Below are positions 10,796 to 20,070 of a stretch of DNA of 56,999 nucleotides, piece after piece. Both the position numbers and the translations under genes were made by a program. The stretch spans positions 1 through 56,999 of the forward strand of contig JAEMSI010000007.1 of assembly GCA_016462905.1 (NCBI GenBank), read 5' to 3'. This stretch comes from Polynucleobacter sp. GTDB taxonomy: Bacteria; Pseudomonadota; Gammaproteobacteria; Burkholderiales; Burkholderiaceae. Each line of letters opens with the position of its first letter. Positions within the stretch are counted from its first letter, which is position 1. The notes under the pieces are model-generated. The model was not told where the DNA came from. It saw only the letters and a program-made list of their open reading frames with translations, and ran no database searches.

Positions 10796-12216
10796 ATCTA
10801 GAAAAGAATCCTTTCCTAAAAATGCGCATCGCGATAAAGCAGTGGGCTCCTAAATTAATGCCTTTTGCAGATGTGGCCTCGGCCGATCTACCTTTAAGTC
10901 GCTTGTTGCGATTAGCCTTATTTCAAGTATCGGTGGGTATGGCCACCGTGATGCTGATTGGTACCTTAAATCGGGTAATGATTATTGAATTAGGTTTAAG
11001 CGCGGCTTTAGTTGCTGTGATGGTGGCTTTGCCATTGGTGTTTGCTCCCTTTAGGGCGATGGTCGGATTTAAAAGCGATCGTCATCGTTCCTTTTTGGGA
11101 TGGCGCCGAGTTCCCTATATTTGGATTGGTAGTTGGTTGCAATTTGGTGGTTTGGCGATCATGCCCTTCGCATTGATTTTGCTTTCTGGTGATACAACGT
11201 GGCCGGAATGGTTTGCACAGGGCGCTTCTGCTTTAGCCTTTTTATTGGTCGGTGCTGGCATGCAAATTACGCAAACAGCTGGTTTGGCATTGGCTTCCGA
11301 TATCGCAAAACCTGAATCAAAACCGAGAGTAGTGGCATTGATGTACGTGATGTTATTGCTCGGAATGGTTTTAAGTAGCGTGTTATTTAGTTTTCTTTTA
11401 AGTGATTTTTCACCAATTCGTTTAATTCAGGTAGTTCAAGGCGCGGCTGCGTTAACCATGCTGTTAAATTTAATTGCGCTCTGGAAACAAGAAGCTCGTA
11501 AACCAAAAAATACCGACCAGCCACTGGCGACACTCAGTTTTAGAGACACTTGGAAACAATTTGCAGCTCAAGGCCGTGTGATTCGTTTTTTAGTGGCTTT
11601 GGGCTTGGGGACTGCAGCGTTTGGGATGCAAGATATTATTTTGGAACCGTATGGTGCTGAAGTATTGAAGCTATCCGTAAGCGAAACAACGACTTTAACC
11701 GGATTAACGGCGATCGGTGCTTTATTGGCATTCGCCATAGCAGCGCGCTATTTAAATCGCGCGATTGATCCCCATCGGCTCGCTGCTTTTGGGGTTTTGT
11801 TTGGCATCGTTGCGTTTACGTGCGTGATTTTTTCAGAACCTTTGTTATCACCTAATTTATTTCGTTTAGGCGCCTTTTTAATTGGTTTTGGAGGCGGTTT
11901 ATTTTCTGTCAGTACATTAGCTACCGCAATGGGCTTTGAGTCTCTTGGCATGAATGGTTTGGTATTGGGTGCTTGGGGTGCAGTGCAGGCAAGCGCCGCT
12001 GGAGTTGCGATTGCATTAGGCGGAATTATTCGTGATGCGGTTTCTAGCTTGGCGGTATCAGGCGCATTAGGAAGTGTCTTAGAGTCATCTGCAACCGGTT
12101 ATAGCTTTGTGTATCACATTGAAGTGTATTTATTGTTTGCAACCCTAATTGCAATCGGACCTTTAGTGGTTGTAAAGAAAAAATCGCAATTAGATTCAGA
12201 GGTAGTTTTAGTCTAG
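10792..12216 (+). CDS. lhaA: LH1 assembly protein LhaA (PucC family)
   Basis: LhaA is a major-facilitator-like membrane protein needed for light-harvesting complex 1 assembly around the reaction centre. The 474 residues form about 12 hydrophobic helices. Family features include LNRVMIIELGL near residue 60, the loop GFKSDRHRSFLGWRRVPYIW and the second-half MGMNGLVLGAWG-like stretch. The position between bchM and puhA is the conserved lhaA position. A second PucC-family gene lies at 16,935, so assignment of this one as LhaA depends on synteny. Confidence 0.92.
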   Translation: MNLEKNPFLKMRIAIKQWAPKLMPFADVASADLPLSRLLRLALFQVSVGMATVMLIGTLNRVMIIELGLSAALVAVMVALPLVFAPFRAMVGFKSDRHRSFLGWRRVPYIWIGSWLQFGGLAIMPFALILLSGDTTWPEWFAQGASALAFLLVGAGMQITQTAGLALASDIAKPESKPRVVALMYVMLLLGMVLSSVLFSFLLSDFSPIRLIQVVQGAAALTMLLNLIALWKQEARKPKNTDQPLATLSFRDTWKQFAAQGRVIRFLVALGLGTAAFGMQDIILEPYGAEVLKLSVSETTTLTGLTAIGALLAFAIAARYLNRAIDPHRLAAFGVLFGIVAFTCVIFSEPLLSPNLFRLGAFLIGFGGGLFSVSTLATAMGFESLGMNGLVLGAWGAVQASAAGVAIALGGIIRDAVSSLAVSGALGSVLESSATGYSFVYHIEVYLLFATLIAIGPLVVVKKKSQLDSEVVLV

Positions 12217-12258
12217 CTGAATTTTTAAGCTAGGTTTTATTGATAAGGAGAGTGGATT

Positions 12259-13029
12259 ATGGCAACTGGAGCAATCACCGATTACCTTGATGTAGCGCAA
12301 TTAGCCTTGTATGCATTTTGGGTGTTTTTTGCCCTCTTAGTTTATTACCTCACGATTGAAAGTAAACGTGAGGGTTTTCCTTTGGAGTATGACTCGGGAA
12401 ATAAAGTCAGGCGAGCGGCAGGTTTAGCAGGCATGCCAGCACCAAAAACATTTAGAACAAAATACGACGGTGATGTTACGGTTCCGCGCGATGAGCCTCT
12501 AGAGCGTTTGAAAGCTCAGCCTGCACGTTTAAATGGTTCGCCAATTGAGCCGCTAACGGATGCTCCTTTAGCCGATGGTATTGGACCGGGCGCGTATGCG
12601 AATCGGATGGATGTTCCAGATCGTCATGTTGATGGAAGCCCACGCATTAAGCCGATGCGTTTATTGCCTGGTTTTAGTATTGCCAAACAAGATACCGATC
12701 CGCGTGGCTTAAGTGTGGTTGGTGCTGACGGCGTTCGGGGCGGCTCTGTAAAAGAGGTTTGGGTCGATAGCATGGAACTGATGATTCGATACTTTGAGAT
12801 TGAAACCAGCGCTGAATTTGGTGGGCAGCGCGTCATGTTGCCAATGAATTTTTGTCGGGTAGGAAGAAAAAATATTTCCGTACAAGCTATTTTAGGTAAG
12901 CAGTTTGCTGGTGTTCCTACTTTAAAAAGCAATGAACAAATTACCTTGTTAGAAGAGGAAAAGGTCATGGCTTACTACGGAGCGGGAACTTTGTATGCTA
13001 CGCCTGAGCGGAAAGAGCCTCTGCTGTGA
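12259..13029 (+). CDS. puhA: Photosynthetic reaction centre H subunit PuhA
   Basis: PuhA caps the cytoplasmic side of the L-M reaction centre and supports proton delivery to QB. The 256-residue protein has a single N-terminal membrane helix (about 13-32, LALYAFWVFFALLVYYLTIE) and a soluble domain with GIGPGAYANR and PRGLSVVGADG, standard for the family. AAGGAG lies eight bases before the ATG. It opens the puhABC group, with its stop overlapping puhB. The L, M and light-harvesting genes (pufLM, pufBA) are not in the window. Confidence 0.97.
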   Translation: MATGAITDYLDVAQLALYAFWVFFALLVYYLTIESKREGFPLEYDSGNKVRRAAGLAGMPAPKTFRTKYDGDVTVPRDEPLERLKAQPARLNGSPIEPLTDAPLADGIGPGAYANRMDVPDRHVDGSPRIKPMRLLPGFSIAKQDTDPRGLSVVGADGVRGGSVKEVWVDSMELMIRYFEIETSAEFGGQRVMLPMNFCRVGRKNISVQAILGKQFAGVPTLKSNEQITLLEEEKVMAYYGAGTLYATPERKEPLL

Positions 13030-13706
13030 AGCCATACCAAGCACCTGAACACGAATTTGAAGCTGTACCGGGTTTGCCAGAGCCATTACCGCTTGGTGAG
13101 TCGATTTTGTGGCAAGGTAGTCCAGAGTGGCGCTCGGTTGCTCGGCACGTCTTCCATTTGCATTGGTTGGCAATTTATTTTGCTGTGCTTTTGCTGTTTA
13201 AAGCAATTTCGGTGACGAATGCTGATGGTGGTTGGGCGCAAGAGTGGAGCGGTTTCGTTTGGGCCTTGGTGGTTTCACTGGCCGCTTTAATCATGGTTGC
13301 GGCTTTTGCATATTGGACTGCGAGCACGGCGATGTATACCTTAACTTCACGCCGTTTAGTGATGCGGATCGGCATTGTTTTAAGTATTACTTTTAATTTG
13401 CCATTAAAGCGTTTGGCTCAAGGCGGTTTTCATGTATACAAGGATGGCAGCGCTGATATTCCTTTAAAGCTGATGGATGAGGATAAGATCCCCTTTATTC
13501 ATTTATGGCCGCATGCACGTCCTTGGCGCTTGGCTCACCCCGAACCGATGATTCGTTGTGTTCCTGATGGTGCAAAGGTAGCCAAATTGCTAGCAGAAAC
13601 TTGGGCAAGCGTTAATCAAGTTAATTTATCCAGTTCGGTAATGCCTGTGAAGCAAGCCTCGTTGAACGGCTCGGCAGATCAGCAAGCGGGAGTCCAGGCA
13701 GCATGA
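13026..13706 (+). CDS. puhB: Photosynthetic complex assembly protein PuhB
   Basis: PuhB is a membrane protein that helps assemble the reaction centre and LH1. The 226-residue sequence has two hydrophobic helices near 50-66 and 76-96 and a following PH-like region (YTLTSRRLVMRIGIVLSITFNLPLKRL). The family opener EFEAVPGLPEPLPLGESILWQGSP is present. It starts with GTG overlapping the puhA stop by four bases and overlaps puhC in the same way, so translation of the three is coupled. Confidence 0.93.
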   Translation: MKPYQAPEHEFEAVPGLPEPLPLGESILWQGSPEWRSVARHVFHLHWLAIYFAVLLLFKAISVTNADGGWAQEWSGFVWALVVSLAALIMVAAFAYWTASTAMYTLTSRRLVMRIGIVLSITFNLPLKRLAQGGFHVYKDGSADIPLKLMDEDKIPFIHLWPHARPWRLAHPEPMIRCVPDGAKVAKLLAETWASVNQVNLSSSVMPVKQASLNGSADQQAGVQAA

Positions 13707-14158
13707 ATACCCCAACTCCGAATCCAGTATTTTCTAAAGGCGCCCAGTATTCGATGCTGGCTTTAGTGGCAATTAGTTTATTTTCAGTTTGGATGGTGAG
13801 GCAAAGTGGCGCTGATATTCGTGAGCCCGATGCTCCCGTAACCCAATTACGCGAACTGCGTTTTGAAGATCGACCCGATGGATCGATTGCGGTCATCGAT
13901 TATTCAACTAATCGACAAATCGATAGCGTAGTTGGTGAGGCGGGCTTTGTAAGAGGCGCATTACGATCGATGGCACAAGAGCGCAAACGACGCAATCTAG
14001 ATGATTCGAAACCTTTCGAAGTGATCGCACACCAAGATGGACGAGTCACTCTCTCTGATCCAGCGACTGGTCGCAGGATTGATTTAGAAGCATTTGGCCC
14101 GCGTCACTCAAGCCATTTTGTCCGTTTATTAACTTTAAATACGAATCAGATCAAGTAA
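13703..14158 (+). CDS. puhC: Photosynthetic complex assembly protein PuhC
   Basis: PuhC is a small single-span protein needed for normal LH1-reaction centre levels. The 151-residue product has one membrane helix (about 17-34, MLALVAISLFSVWMV) and a periplasmic domain with LRELRFEDRPDGSIAVIDY, RGALRSMAQERKRR and the repeated pattern of PuhC proteins. The ATG overlaps puhB (ATGA). The order puhABC-acsF-puhE is the usual one. Confidence 0.92.
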   Translation: MNTPTPNPVFSKGAQYSMLALVAISLFSVWMVRQSGADIREPDAPVTQLRELRFEDRPDGSIAVIDYSTNRQIDSVVGEAGFVRGALRSMAQERKRRNLDDSKPFEVIAHQDGRVTLSDPATGRRIDLEAFGPRHSSHFVRLLTLNTNQIK

Positions 14159-14179
14159 TTGTGAATTGAGGATATGGTG

Positions 14180-15280
14180 ATGGAAAAAAATATGGAAAGC
14201 GCTGAAAGTTTGTTAAAGGGGCAGATTCCTTCTGCTGGAACAATCAACGAATCGACTAAAGCCGCTTTAGAAGATGCCGTTTTAAGCCCTCGTTTTTATA
14301 CGACGAATTTTGCCGAAATTGATCAAGTCAAAATTGACTTATTGCGTCGAGAATGGGATGTTCTGATGGCTGAATTTGCCGCAGATAAAAATGCTGATCA
14401 TTTTCAGCGGCCAGCCGACATGGATAAAGATTATTCCAAAATTAATCCTGAGTTATACGATGAATTCGTTGATTTTTTAATTAGTTCGATTACGTCCGAG
14501 TTCTCGGGCTGTATTTTGTATGCCGAAATTAAGCGAAAAGTAAAAAATCAGGATATGAAAGATTTATTTGGTTATATGGCGCGCGATGAAAGTCGTCATG
14601 CTGGTTTTATTAACCAATGGCTTAAAGATTTTAATATCGGGATTGACTTGGGGTTTTTAGCTAAATCTAAAAAATATACGTATTTCAAACCTAAATTTAT
14701 TTATTACGCTACGTATTTGTCGGAAAAGATTGGTTATGCCCGCTACATCACTATTTTCCGTGAGTTAGAGAAAACGCCTGAATTGCGTTTTCATCCGATT
14801 TTTTTATGGTTTGAACGATGGTGCAATGACGAGTTTCGTCACGGCGAAGCCTTTGCATTAATCATGCGAGCCAACCCGAAACTGTTAAGCGGTATTAATA
14901 AATATTGGATTCGTTTCTTTACATTAGCGGTCTATGCGACGATGTATGTGCGCGATCATTCGCGGCCCCAGCTTTATCGGGCGATGAATATTTCACCTAC
15001 GGATTACGATAAAAAAGTATTGCGTATTACGAATGAAATTACCAAGCAAGTATTTCCAGTGATGTTGAATTTGGATGACCCTCGTTTTTACATCTATTTA
15101 GAGCAAATGTTGGCTTTATTTCAAAAGATGGATGTTTACAAAAAGAAGGGCGGTTTGTTAGCCAAAGTAATGGTTCCGCTTTTAGGTGTTCGGGTTGGTC
15201 TAGTGTTTGTGAAAACCTATTTCTTGCCCGTGATTAGCAATGAACTTCCAGCTGATGTTCGAATGGCGCCGAGTTGGTAA
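14180..15280 (+). CDS. acsF: Aerobic Mg-protoporphyrin IX monomethyl ester cyclase AcsF
   Basis: AcsF is the di-iron oxygen-dependent cyclase that forms ring E of protochlorophyllide. The protein shows the paired ligand motifs of this class: Glu in SSITSEFSGCILYAE and DESRH, then Glu in the following helix and DEFRH, matching ferritin-like EXXH pairs. The ATG at 14180 (366 residues) is preferred over the one at 14174 because GAGG is eight bases before it. Oxygen dependence fits an aerobic anoxygenic phototroph. An anaerobic cyclase (bchE) is not in this window. It lies between puhC and puhE. Confidence 0.96.
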   Translation: MEKNMESAESLLKGQIPSAGTINESTKAALEDAVLSPRFYTTNFAEIDQVKIDLLRREWDVLMAEFAADKNADHFQRPADMDKDYSKINPELYDEFVDFLISSITSEFSGCILYAEIKRKVKNQDMKDLFGYMARDESRHAGFINQWLKDFNIGIDLGFLAKSKKYTYFKPKFIYYATYLSEKIGYARYITIFRELEKTPELRFHPIFLWFERWCNDEFRHGEAFALIMRANPKLLSGINKYWIRFFTLAVYATMYVRDHSRPQLYRAMNISPTDYDKKVLRITNEITKQVFPVMLNLDDPRFYIYLEQMLALFQKMDVYKKKGGLLAKVMVPLLGVRVGLVFVKTYFLPVISNELPADVRMAPSW

Positions 15281-15289
15281 ATCAAGTAT

Positions 15290-16048
15290 ATGAGTTTTAA
15301 TACTTTTTTCTGGCCGATTATTTACACCATCTTTGCATGGTGGTTTGGTACGGGAATTATTTTGCTTTTAAATCAACGGCATCGCTCTACCTATCAAGCT
15401 ACTTTTTGGATGAGTGGCTTAGTCATGCTGTTTGCCTTGCTAGGCCTAAAAACGAGCGCTAACTTAACTTCGGTTGCCGGTGCTTATTGCGGCTTCACTT
15501 GTGCACTCTTGGTATGGGCGTGGCAGGAAATCGGTTTTTTATTGGGTTTTATTACAGGGCCGAGAAGGGTGGCCTGTCCAGAGGGTTGTCGCGGTTGGAA
15601 AAAAGCTTGGTATGCATTTCAGACCATTGCCCATCATGAGCTTGCCTTAATTATTTTAGCCGTCGCGATTGTTACGGTCACTTGGGGTGGTTCGAATTTA
15701 ATTGGTTTATGGACTTTTTTAATTTTGTGGGTAATGCGACAAAGTGCCAAGCTCAATGTTTTTTTCGGCGTACTAAATTTGAATGAGAAATTTTTACCCG
15801 TTCACCTTAAATATATTCATACTTATTTCACATGCAAGACAATGAATCCGCTGATGCCAATCTCAGTCATGGTCGCCATGTTATTTGCGGTGCCCTTATG
15901 GCAGAACGTATTTGCGGAGGGTGCGGGACCTTATCAAATAGCTTCTTCAGCTATTTTGGGAACCTTACTGTCATTAGCGATCGTAGAGCATATCTTGATG
16001 GTCTTACCAATGTCAACGGAGCGATTGTGGAAATGGGGACTACGGTAA
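15290..16048 (+). CDS. puhE: Photosynthetic complex assembly protein PuhE
   Basis: PuhE is a conserved multi-span protein of purple bacteria thought to influence photosystem production. The 252-residue sequence has about seven hydrophobic helices and family blocks HHELALIILAV, WGGSNLIGLWTFLILWVMRQSAKLNVFFG and NEKFLPVHLKYIHTYF. It follows acsF by nine bases, and its 3' end overlaps the start of bchG by about 16 bases. The biochemical role of the family is not firmly known. Confidence 0.92.
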   Translation: MSFNTFFWPIIYTIFAWWFGTGIILLLNQRHRSTYQATFWMSGLVMLFALLGLKTSANLTSVAGAYCGFTCALLVWAWQEIGFLLGFITGPRRVACPEGCRGWKKAWYAFQTIAHHELALIILAVAIVTVTWGGSNLIGLWTFLILWVMRQSAKLNVFFGVLNLNEKFLPVHLKYIHTYFTCKTMNPLMPISVMVAMLFAVPLWQNVFAEGAGPYQIASSAILGTLLSLAIVEHILMVLPMSTERLWKWGLR

Positions 16049-16938
16049 TCAGCACATCTCCGCAAAGAAAATGGCCAAAACCCTCGGCCATTTTGGAATT
16101 GCTGAAACCAATTACTTGGTTTCCGCCGATGTGGGCTTTTGCTTGTGGGGTGATTGCATCAGGCATTCCATTGCAAAATCGTTGGCATGTATTAATTGCT
16201 GGAGTTATTTTGGCAGGTCCGATGGTGTGTGCTTCAAGTCAGGCGGTGAACGATTGGTTTGATCGTCATGTCGATGCGATCAATGAGCCTCAGCGCCCCA
16301 TTCCATCGGGAAGAATTCCTGGACAGTGGGGTTTATATATCGCTATTATTTGGAGTGCCTTAGCGCTGGTATTGGGCTGGCTCATTAGTCCATGGGCTTT
16401 TGCGGCAACTTTAATGGGTGTTGCTCTGTCATGGGCCTATAGCATGCCGCCATTTCGCTTAAAGCAAAATGGTTGGTGGGGAAATGCTGCCTGCGGAATT
16501 TCTTATGAAGGACTCGCTTGGTTTACTGGTTCGGCTGTGATGTTAGGCGATACTTTTCCAGCTTACCCAGCGGTTATTTTGGCATTGCTCTATAGCATTG
16601 GTGCTCATGGAATTATGACATTGAATGATTTCAAGGCAATTGACGGCGACCGTCAAATGGGTGTGCGTTCCTTACCCGTGCAATTAGGCGTTCAGGGCGC
16701 AGCGCTGAATGCATGTGCCATGATGATTCTGCCGCAAGTTGGCGTGGTGGGTTTCTTATTATCGGCTGGTGCTGTTTGGCATGGGTTAGCAGTGCTTGGT
16801 CTGATTCTGGGGCAACTCATCATGATGCGTTATTTTTTGCAAGATCCGATTCAACGCGCACTCTTTTTAAGTGGTTTTGGAGTACCTTTGTTTGTTAGTG
16901 GCATGATGGTCAGTGCTTTTGCAGCGAGGTCTCTATGA
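16033..16938 (+). CDS. bchG: Bacteriochlorophyll synthase BchG
   Basis: BchG esterifies bacteriochlorophyllide a with geranylgeranyl or phytyl diphosphate in the membrane. The 301-residue UbiA-type prenyltransferase carries the first Asp-rich motif as NDWFDRHVDAINEPQRPIPSG and the second as NDFKAIDGDRQMGVRSLPVQLG, with about eight hydrophobic helices. I chose the ATG at 16033; a GTG two codons earlier has a slightly better-spaced GGAG site, so the start could be 16027. The open frame extends further upstream only through puhE. Its stop overlaps the next gene (ATGA). Confidence 0.95.
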   Translation: MGTTVISTSPQRKWPKPSAILELLKPITWFPPMWAFACGVIASGIPLQNRWHVLIAGVILAGPMVCASSQAVNDWFDRHVDAINEPQRPIPSGRIPGQWGLYIAIIWSALALVLGWLISPWAFAATLMGVALSWAYSMPPFRLKQNGWWGNAACGISYEGLAWFTGSAVMLGDTFPAYPAVILALLYSIGAHGIMTLNDFKAIDGDRQMGVRSLPVQLGVQGAALNACAMMILPQVGVVGFLLSAGAVWHGLAVLGLILGQLIMMRYFLQDPIQRALFLSGFGVPLFVSGMMVSAFAARSL

Positions 16939-18293
16939 ACAGCACTCCACTTACTTGGCTGCAAATCGCGCGTCTTGGGCTTGTACAGGCATCCTTGGGT
17001 GCGGTTGTGGTTTTAACGACCTCGGTCTTAAATCGGGTGATGGTGATTGAGCTGGCTTTGCCTGCCATATTGCCTGGGATCTTAGTGGCTTTGCATTATT
17101 TAGTGCAATTTGTCCGTCCGCGCATGGGTTTTGGCTCGGATCAAAGTGGCAGATCAACTCCTTGGATTCAGGGCGGGATGATCGTCTTGGCGATAGGCGG
17201 CATTGTGGCCGCACTCGCTGTCCAGATGATGGCAGAAAATTTAGTTTGGGGGATCGCTCTTGCCACTCTTGGTTTTTTAATGATTGGTTTAGGGGTAAGC
17301 GCGAGTGGTACGGCCTTGCTGGTATTACTTGCTAAGCGTGTCGATGAGAAACGCAAGGCTGGTGCAGCCACCTGCGTATGGATCATGATGATTATGGGTT
17401 TTGCGATTACTGCAGGCACTACCGGGCGCTTATTGGATCCATTTAGCTTTGAGCGCTTGGTTCTGATTTCAAGTAGCGTTTCCGTTTTGGCAATTTGCTT
17501 TAGTTTTTTAGCCTTGCGTGGCTTAGAGCCAAGACCAGCTTTGGGTGATAGTTTAGAGAAAAAAGTAGATGTTAATCAAGCGCGTTTAACGTTTCGCGAA
17601 GCGGTGAACGAAGTCTGGCAGGAGAGTACAGTAAGGCGCTTTACCTTATTTGTATTTGTTTCGATGCTGGCTTACAGTTCGCAAGATTTAATCTTGGAGC
17701 CTTTCGCAGGGACTGCTTTTGGTTTTACTCCAGGTCAAACGACTAGTTTGTCTGGTTTACAACATGCAGGCGTTCTGTGCGGTATGTTGCTGTGTGGTTT
17801 TGTGACTAGTAAAAGTAAAAATCCGAATCTAGCTTCGTTGCGGTATTGGACCGTTGGCGGATGTTTAATTTCTGCATTCGCCATGTTTGGCTTAGTGATG
17901 TCGGGAATCATTGGTCAGGACTGGCCATTCTTAAGCACCGTATTTATTTTGGGCCTTGCTAATGGCGCCTTTTCAATTGCCGCCATCGGCTCAATGATGC
18001 AATTTGCTGGCATTGGTAAGGAAAAACGCGAAGGTGTTCGCATGGGCGTATGGGGTGCTTCACAAGCGATTGCTTTTGGTATGGGTGGCTTAGTTGGTAC
18101 AGCCGCTAGCGATATTGCGCGTTTGATTTTAGGTGATCCAGTTGCCGCTTATGCCACCGTCTTTTTTATCGAAGCCATCTTATTTATTTTTTCAGCGTTT
18201 TTATCTTTTAATATTCGTCCGGTGGAGCGTCTTACGCAAAGCCCACAAAGAAGCCTGCCTACTCAAGGCAGTTTAATTTCCAATGGAGGTTAG
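16935..18293 (+). CDS. PucC-family protein (Bch2/ORF428-type)
   Basis: This is a second PucC/LhaA-family membrane protein of 452 residues with about 12 helices. It has the family pieces LNRVMVIELALPAILPG and PRMGFGSDQSGRSTPWIQGG in the first half and GVRMGVWGASQAIAFGMGGL in the second. The gene between bchG and bchP in purple bacteria is often called bch2 or ORF428 and is thought to help deliver bacteriochlorophyll or assemble antenna complexes; this is known only in outline. It overlaps bchG by four bases and bchP starts two bases after its stop. Confidence 0.88.
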   Translation: MNSTPLTWLQIARLGLVQASLGAVVVLTTSVLNRVMVIELALPAILPGILVALHYLVQFVRPRMGFGSDQSGRSTPWIQGGMIVLAIGGIVAALAVQMMAENLVWGIALATLGFLMIGLGVSASGTALLVLLAKRVDEKRKAGAATCVWIMMIMGFAITAGTTGRLLDPFSFERLVLISSSVSVLAICFSFLALRGLEPRPALGDSLEKKVDVNQARLTFREAVNEVWQESTVRRFTLFVFVSMLAYSSQDLILEPFAGTAFGFTPGQTTSLSGLQHAGVLCGMLLCGFVTSKSKNPNLASLRYWTVGGCLISAFAMFGLVMSGIIGQDWPFLSTVFILGLANGAFSIAAIGSMMQFAGIGKEKREGVRMGVWGASQAIAFGMGGLVGTAASDIARLILGDPVAAYATVFFIEAILFIFSAFLSFNIRPVERLTQSPQRSLPTQGSLISNGG

Positions 18294-18295
18294 GT

Positions 18296-19513
18296 ATGCA
18301 GACCCAGCTTAATTCACTAGAGACTTTTGATGCCGTGGTAGTGGGCGGCGGCCCGGCTGGCGCCACCGCAGCCGGCGATTTAGCTAAATTAGGCCATAAG
18401 GTGATGTTGCTTGATCGAGCTGGGCGGATTAAGCCCTGTGGTGGCGCAATTCCACCTCGCTTAATCAAGGATTTTGAAATTCCAGATGAGTTACTGGTTG
18501 CTAAAGCAAAATCGGCAAGGATGGTATCCCCGAAAGATAATCGCGTTGATATTCCGATTGACGGTGGTTTTGTCGGCATGGTTGATCGCGATCAATTTGA
18601 TGAGTGGTTACGTGCGCGTGCTGCAACTGATGGCGCAGTTCGTCAAACCGGTATTTTTGAAAAAATCACACGCGATACCGATGGCACTGCAATCTTGCAT
18701 TACCTCGTACGGACCCCGAATCGGTCACAACCCGATCAAAGTTTTGCGGTTCGCGCTAAAACGATTATTGGCGCTGACGGTGCTAAATCAGGTGTAGGGC
18801 GACAGGCCATCCCCGGCGCCAAGGATGTTGATTACGTCTTTGCATACCACGAAATTGTGCGCGTTCCTGAGAAGCCGCCGATTGGTTTTGATGGTACGCG
18901 ATGCGATGTGTTTTACCAGGGAACGATTTCCCCTGATTTTTATGGTTGGATTTTTCCGCATGGGAACACCATGAGTATCGGCACGGGAAGCGCGGACAAA
19001 GGATTTTCTTTGCGCAGTGCGGTGGGTCGTTTGAAGGAGTTAACGGGATTAGAAAATGTTGAGTTATTAAGGCATGAGGGCGCACCTTTGCCAATGAAGC
19101 CCCTAAAGAAATGGGATAACGGACGCGATGTTGTTTTGGCAGGGGATGCTGCAGGAGTGGTTGCACCCGCATCGGGCGAGGGAATTTACTATGCCATGTA
19201 TGGCGGACGATTGGCCGCTGAATCAGTCCATGAATTATTAGAAACCGGTAATGGCAAAGCACTCGCTAAGGCTCGTAAACGTTTTATGAAAGAACATGGA
19301 AAAGTATTTTTGGTTCTGGGAATCATGCAGTATTTTTGGTATGGTACCGATAAGCGCCGTGAGCGTTTTGTAAAAATGTGCGAGGACAAAGATGTGCAAC
19401 GCCTCACTTTCGAATCGTATATGCACAAAAAATTAGTGCGCCGCGATCCTTTGGCTCATGTGAAAATTTTCATCAAGGACACGGCGCATCTTCTTGGCTT
19501 TGCGAAGGTATGA
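18296..19513 (+). CDS. bchP: Geranylgeranyl diphosphate/bacteriochlorophyll reductase BchP
   Basis: BchP reduces the geranylgeranyl tail to phytyl in the last step of bacteriochlorophyll a synthesis. The 405-residue flavoprotein begins with the FAD motif VVVGGGPAGATAAGDLAKLG, then CGGAIPPRLI, and has the later motif GDAAGVVAPASGEGIYYAMYGGRLAAE typical of this reductase family. GGAGG lies six bases before the ATG. The stop overlaps the tspO ATG (ATGA). Confidence 0.95.
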   Translation: MQTQLNSLETFDAVVVGGGPAGATAAGDLAKLGHKVMLLDRAGRIKPCGGAIPPRLIKDFEIPDELLVAKAKSARMVSPKDNRVDIPIDGGFVGMVDRDQFDEWLRARAATDGAVRQTGIFEKITRDTDGTAILHYLVRTPNRSQPDQSFAVRAKTIIGADGAKSGVGRQAIPGAKDVDYVFAYHEIVRVPEKPPIGFDGTRCDVFYQGTISPDFYGWIFPHGNTMSIGTGSADKGFSLRSAVGRLKELTGLENVELLRHEGAPLPMKPLKKWDNGRDVVLAGDAAGVVAPASGEGIYYAMYGGRLAAESVHELLETGNGKALAKARKRFMKEHGKVFLVLGIMQYFWYGTDKRRERFVKMCEDKDVQRLTFESYMHKKLVRRDPLAHVKIFIKDTAHLLGFAKV

Positions 19514-20004
19514 GTAAAAGTATCAAGTTCGATCGCCATAAACCTACTTTTTTTGCGCTGGCATGGGGAGTGATTCTTTCAATATCAGGCGCTCAGGCTA
19601 CTTTACTGGATAGCTGGTATTTCAATTTAGTTCAGCCCGCTTGGAAACCGCCTGATTGGTTATTTGGCCCGATGTGGTCGACTATTTTTATTTGTGCCGG
19701 CATAGCTTTTGTGCTGGCATGGAATCGCGGCCCTTCAAAACAGGCTTTGCGGTATTTAATTATTTTATATATTGTTAACGGGACTTTTAATTTGGTGTGG
19801 AGTTTAATTTATTTTCGTCTGCATCGACCCGACTGGGCTTTAATTGAGGCCTTTGGTCTATGGGCTTCGGTTTTGGCAATTATTTTGGCAGTGCGTTCTT
19901 ATTCGATTAAATCAGCTTGGCTTATGTCGCCGTATTTAATTTGGGTTTCCATTGCGATTGTCTTGAATTGGGAAACCGTCAAATTGAATGGACCATTTTC
20001 TTAG
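19510..20004 (+). CDS. tspO: TspO/MBR family tryptophan-rich sensory protein
   Basis: TspO is a five-helix outer- or inner-membrane protein that binds tetrapyrroles. In Rhodobacter sphaeroides it lowers photosynthesis gene expression in oxygen, acting on the PpsR pathway. The 164-residue sequence has the family motifs WKPPDWLFGPMWSTIF and NLVWSLIYFRLHRPDWALIE and several tryptophans. The ATG at 19510 overlaps the bchP stop, so it is the last gene of the long photosynthesis operon and ends just before a perfect terminator. The co-transcription suggests feedback from porphyrin level to gene expression; that is inference. Confidence 0.9.
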   Translation: MSKSIKFDRHKPTFFALAWGVILSISGAQATLLDSWYFNLVQPAWKPPDWLFGPMWSTIFICAGIAFVLAWNRGPSKQALRYLIILYIVNGTFNLVWSLIYFRLHRPDWALIEAFGLWASVLAIILAVRSYSIKSAWLMSPYLIWVSIAIVLNWETVKLNGPFS

Positions 20005-20025
20005 TGGGATGATCGACTCTTCAAT

Positions 20026-20053
20026 AAAAAAGGTCAGCTAATGCTGACCTTTT
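20026..20053. terminator. Bidirectional terminator between tspO and fccB
   Basis: A perfect 11-bp inverted repeat (arm AAAAGGTCAGC, loop TAAT) with A-run and T-run on its two sides lies between the convergent ends of tspO and fccB. It can stop transcripts from both directions and marks the right end of the photosynthesis cluster. Confidence 0.85.
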
Positions 20054-20070
20054 GATTGATCGAAATAAGA

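Noticed and set aside
16935..18293. PucC-family gene as a recent duplicate of lhaA
   Set aside because: The two differ in sequence throughout, and two such genes in these positions are usual in purple-bacterial clusters.
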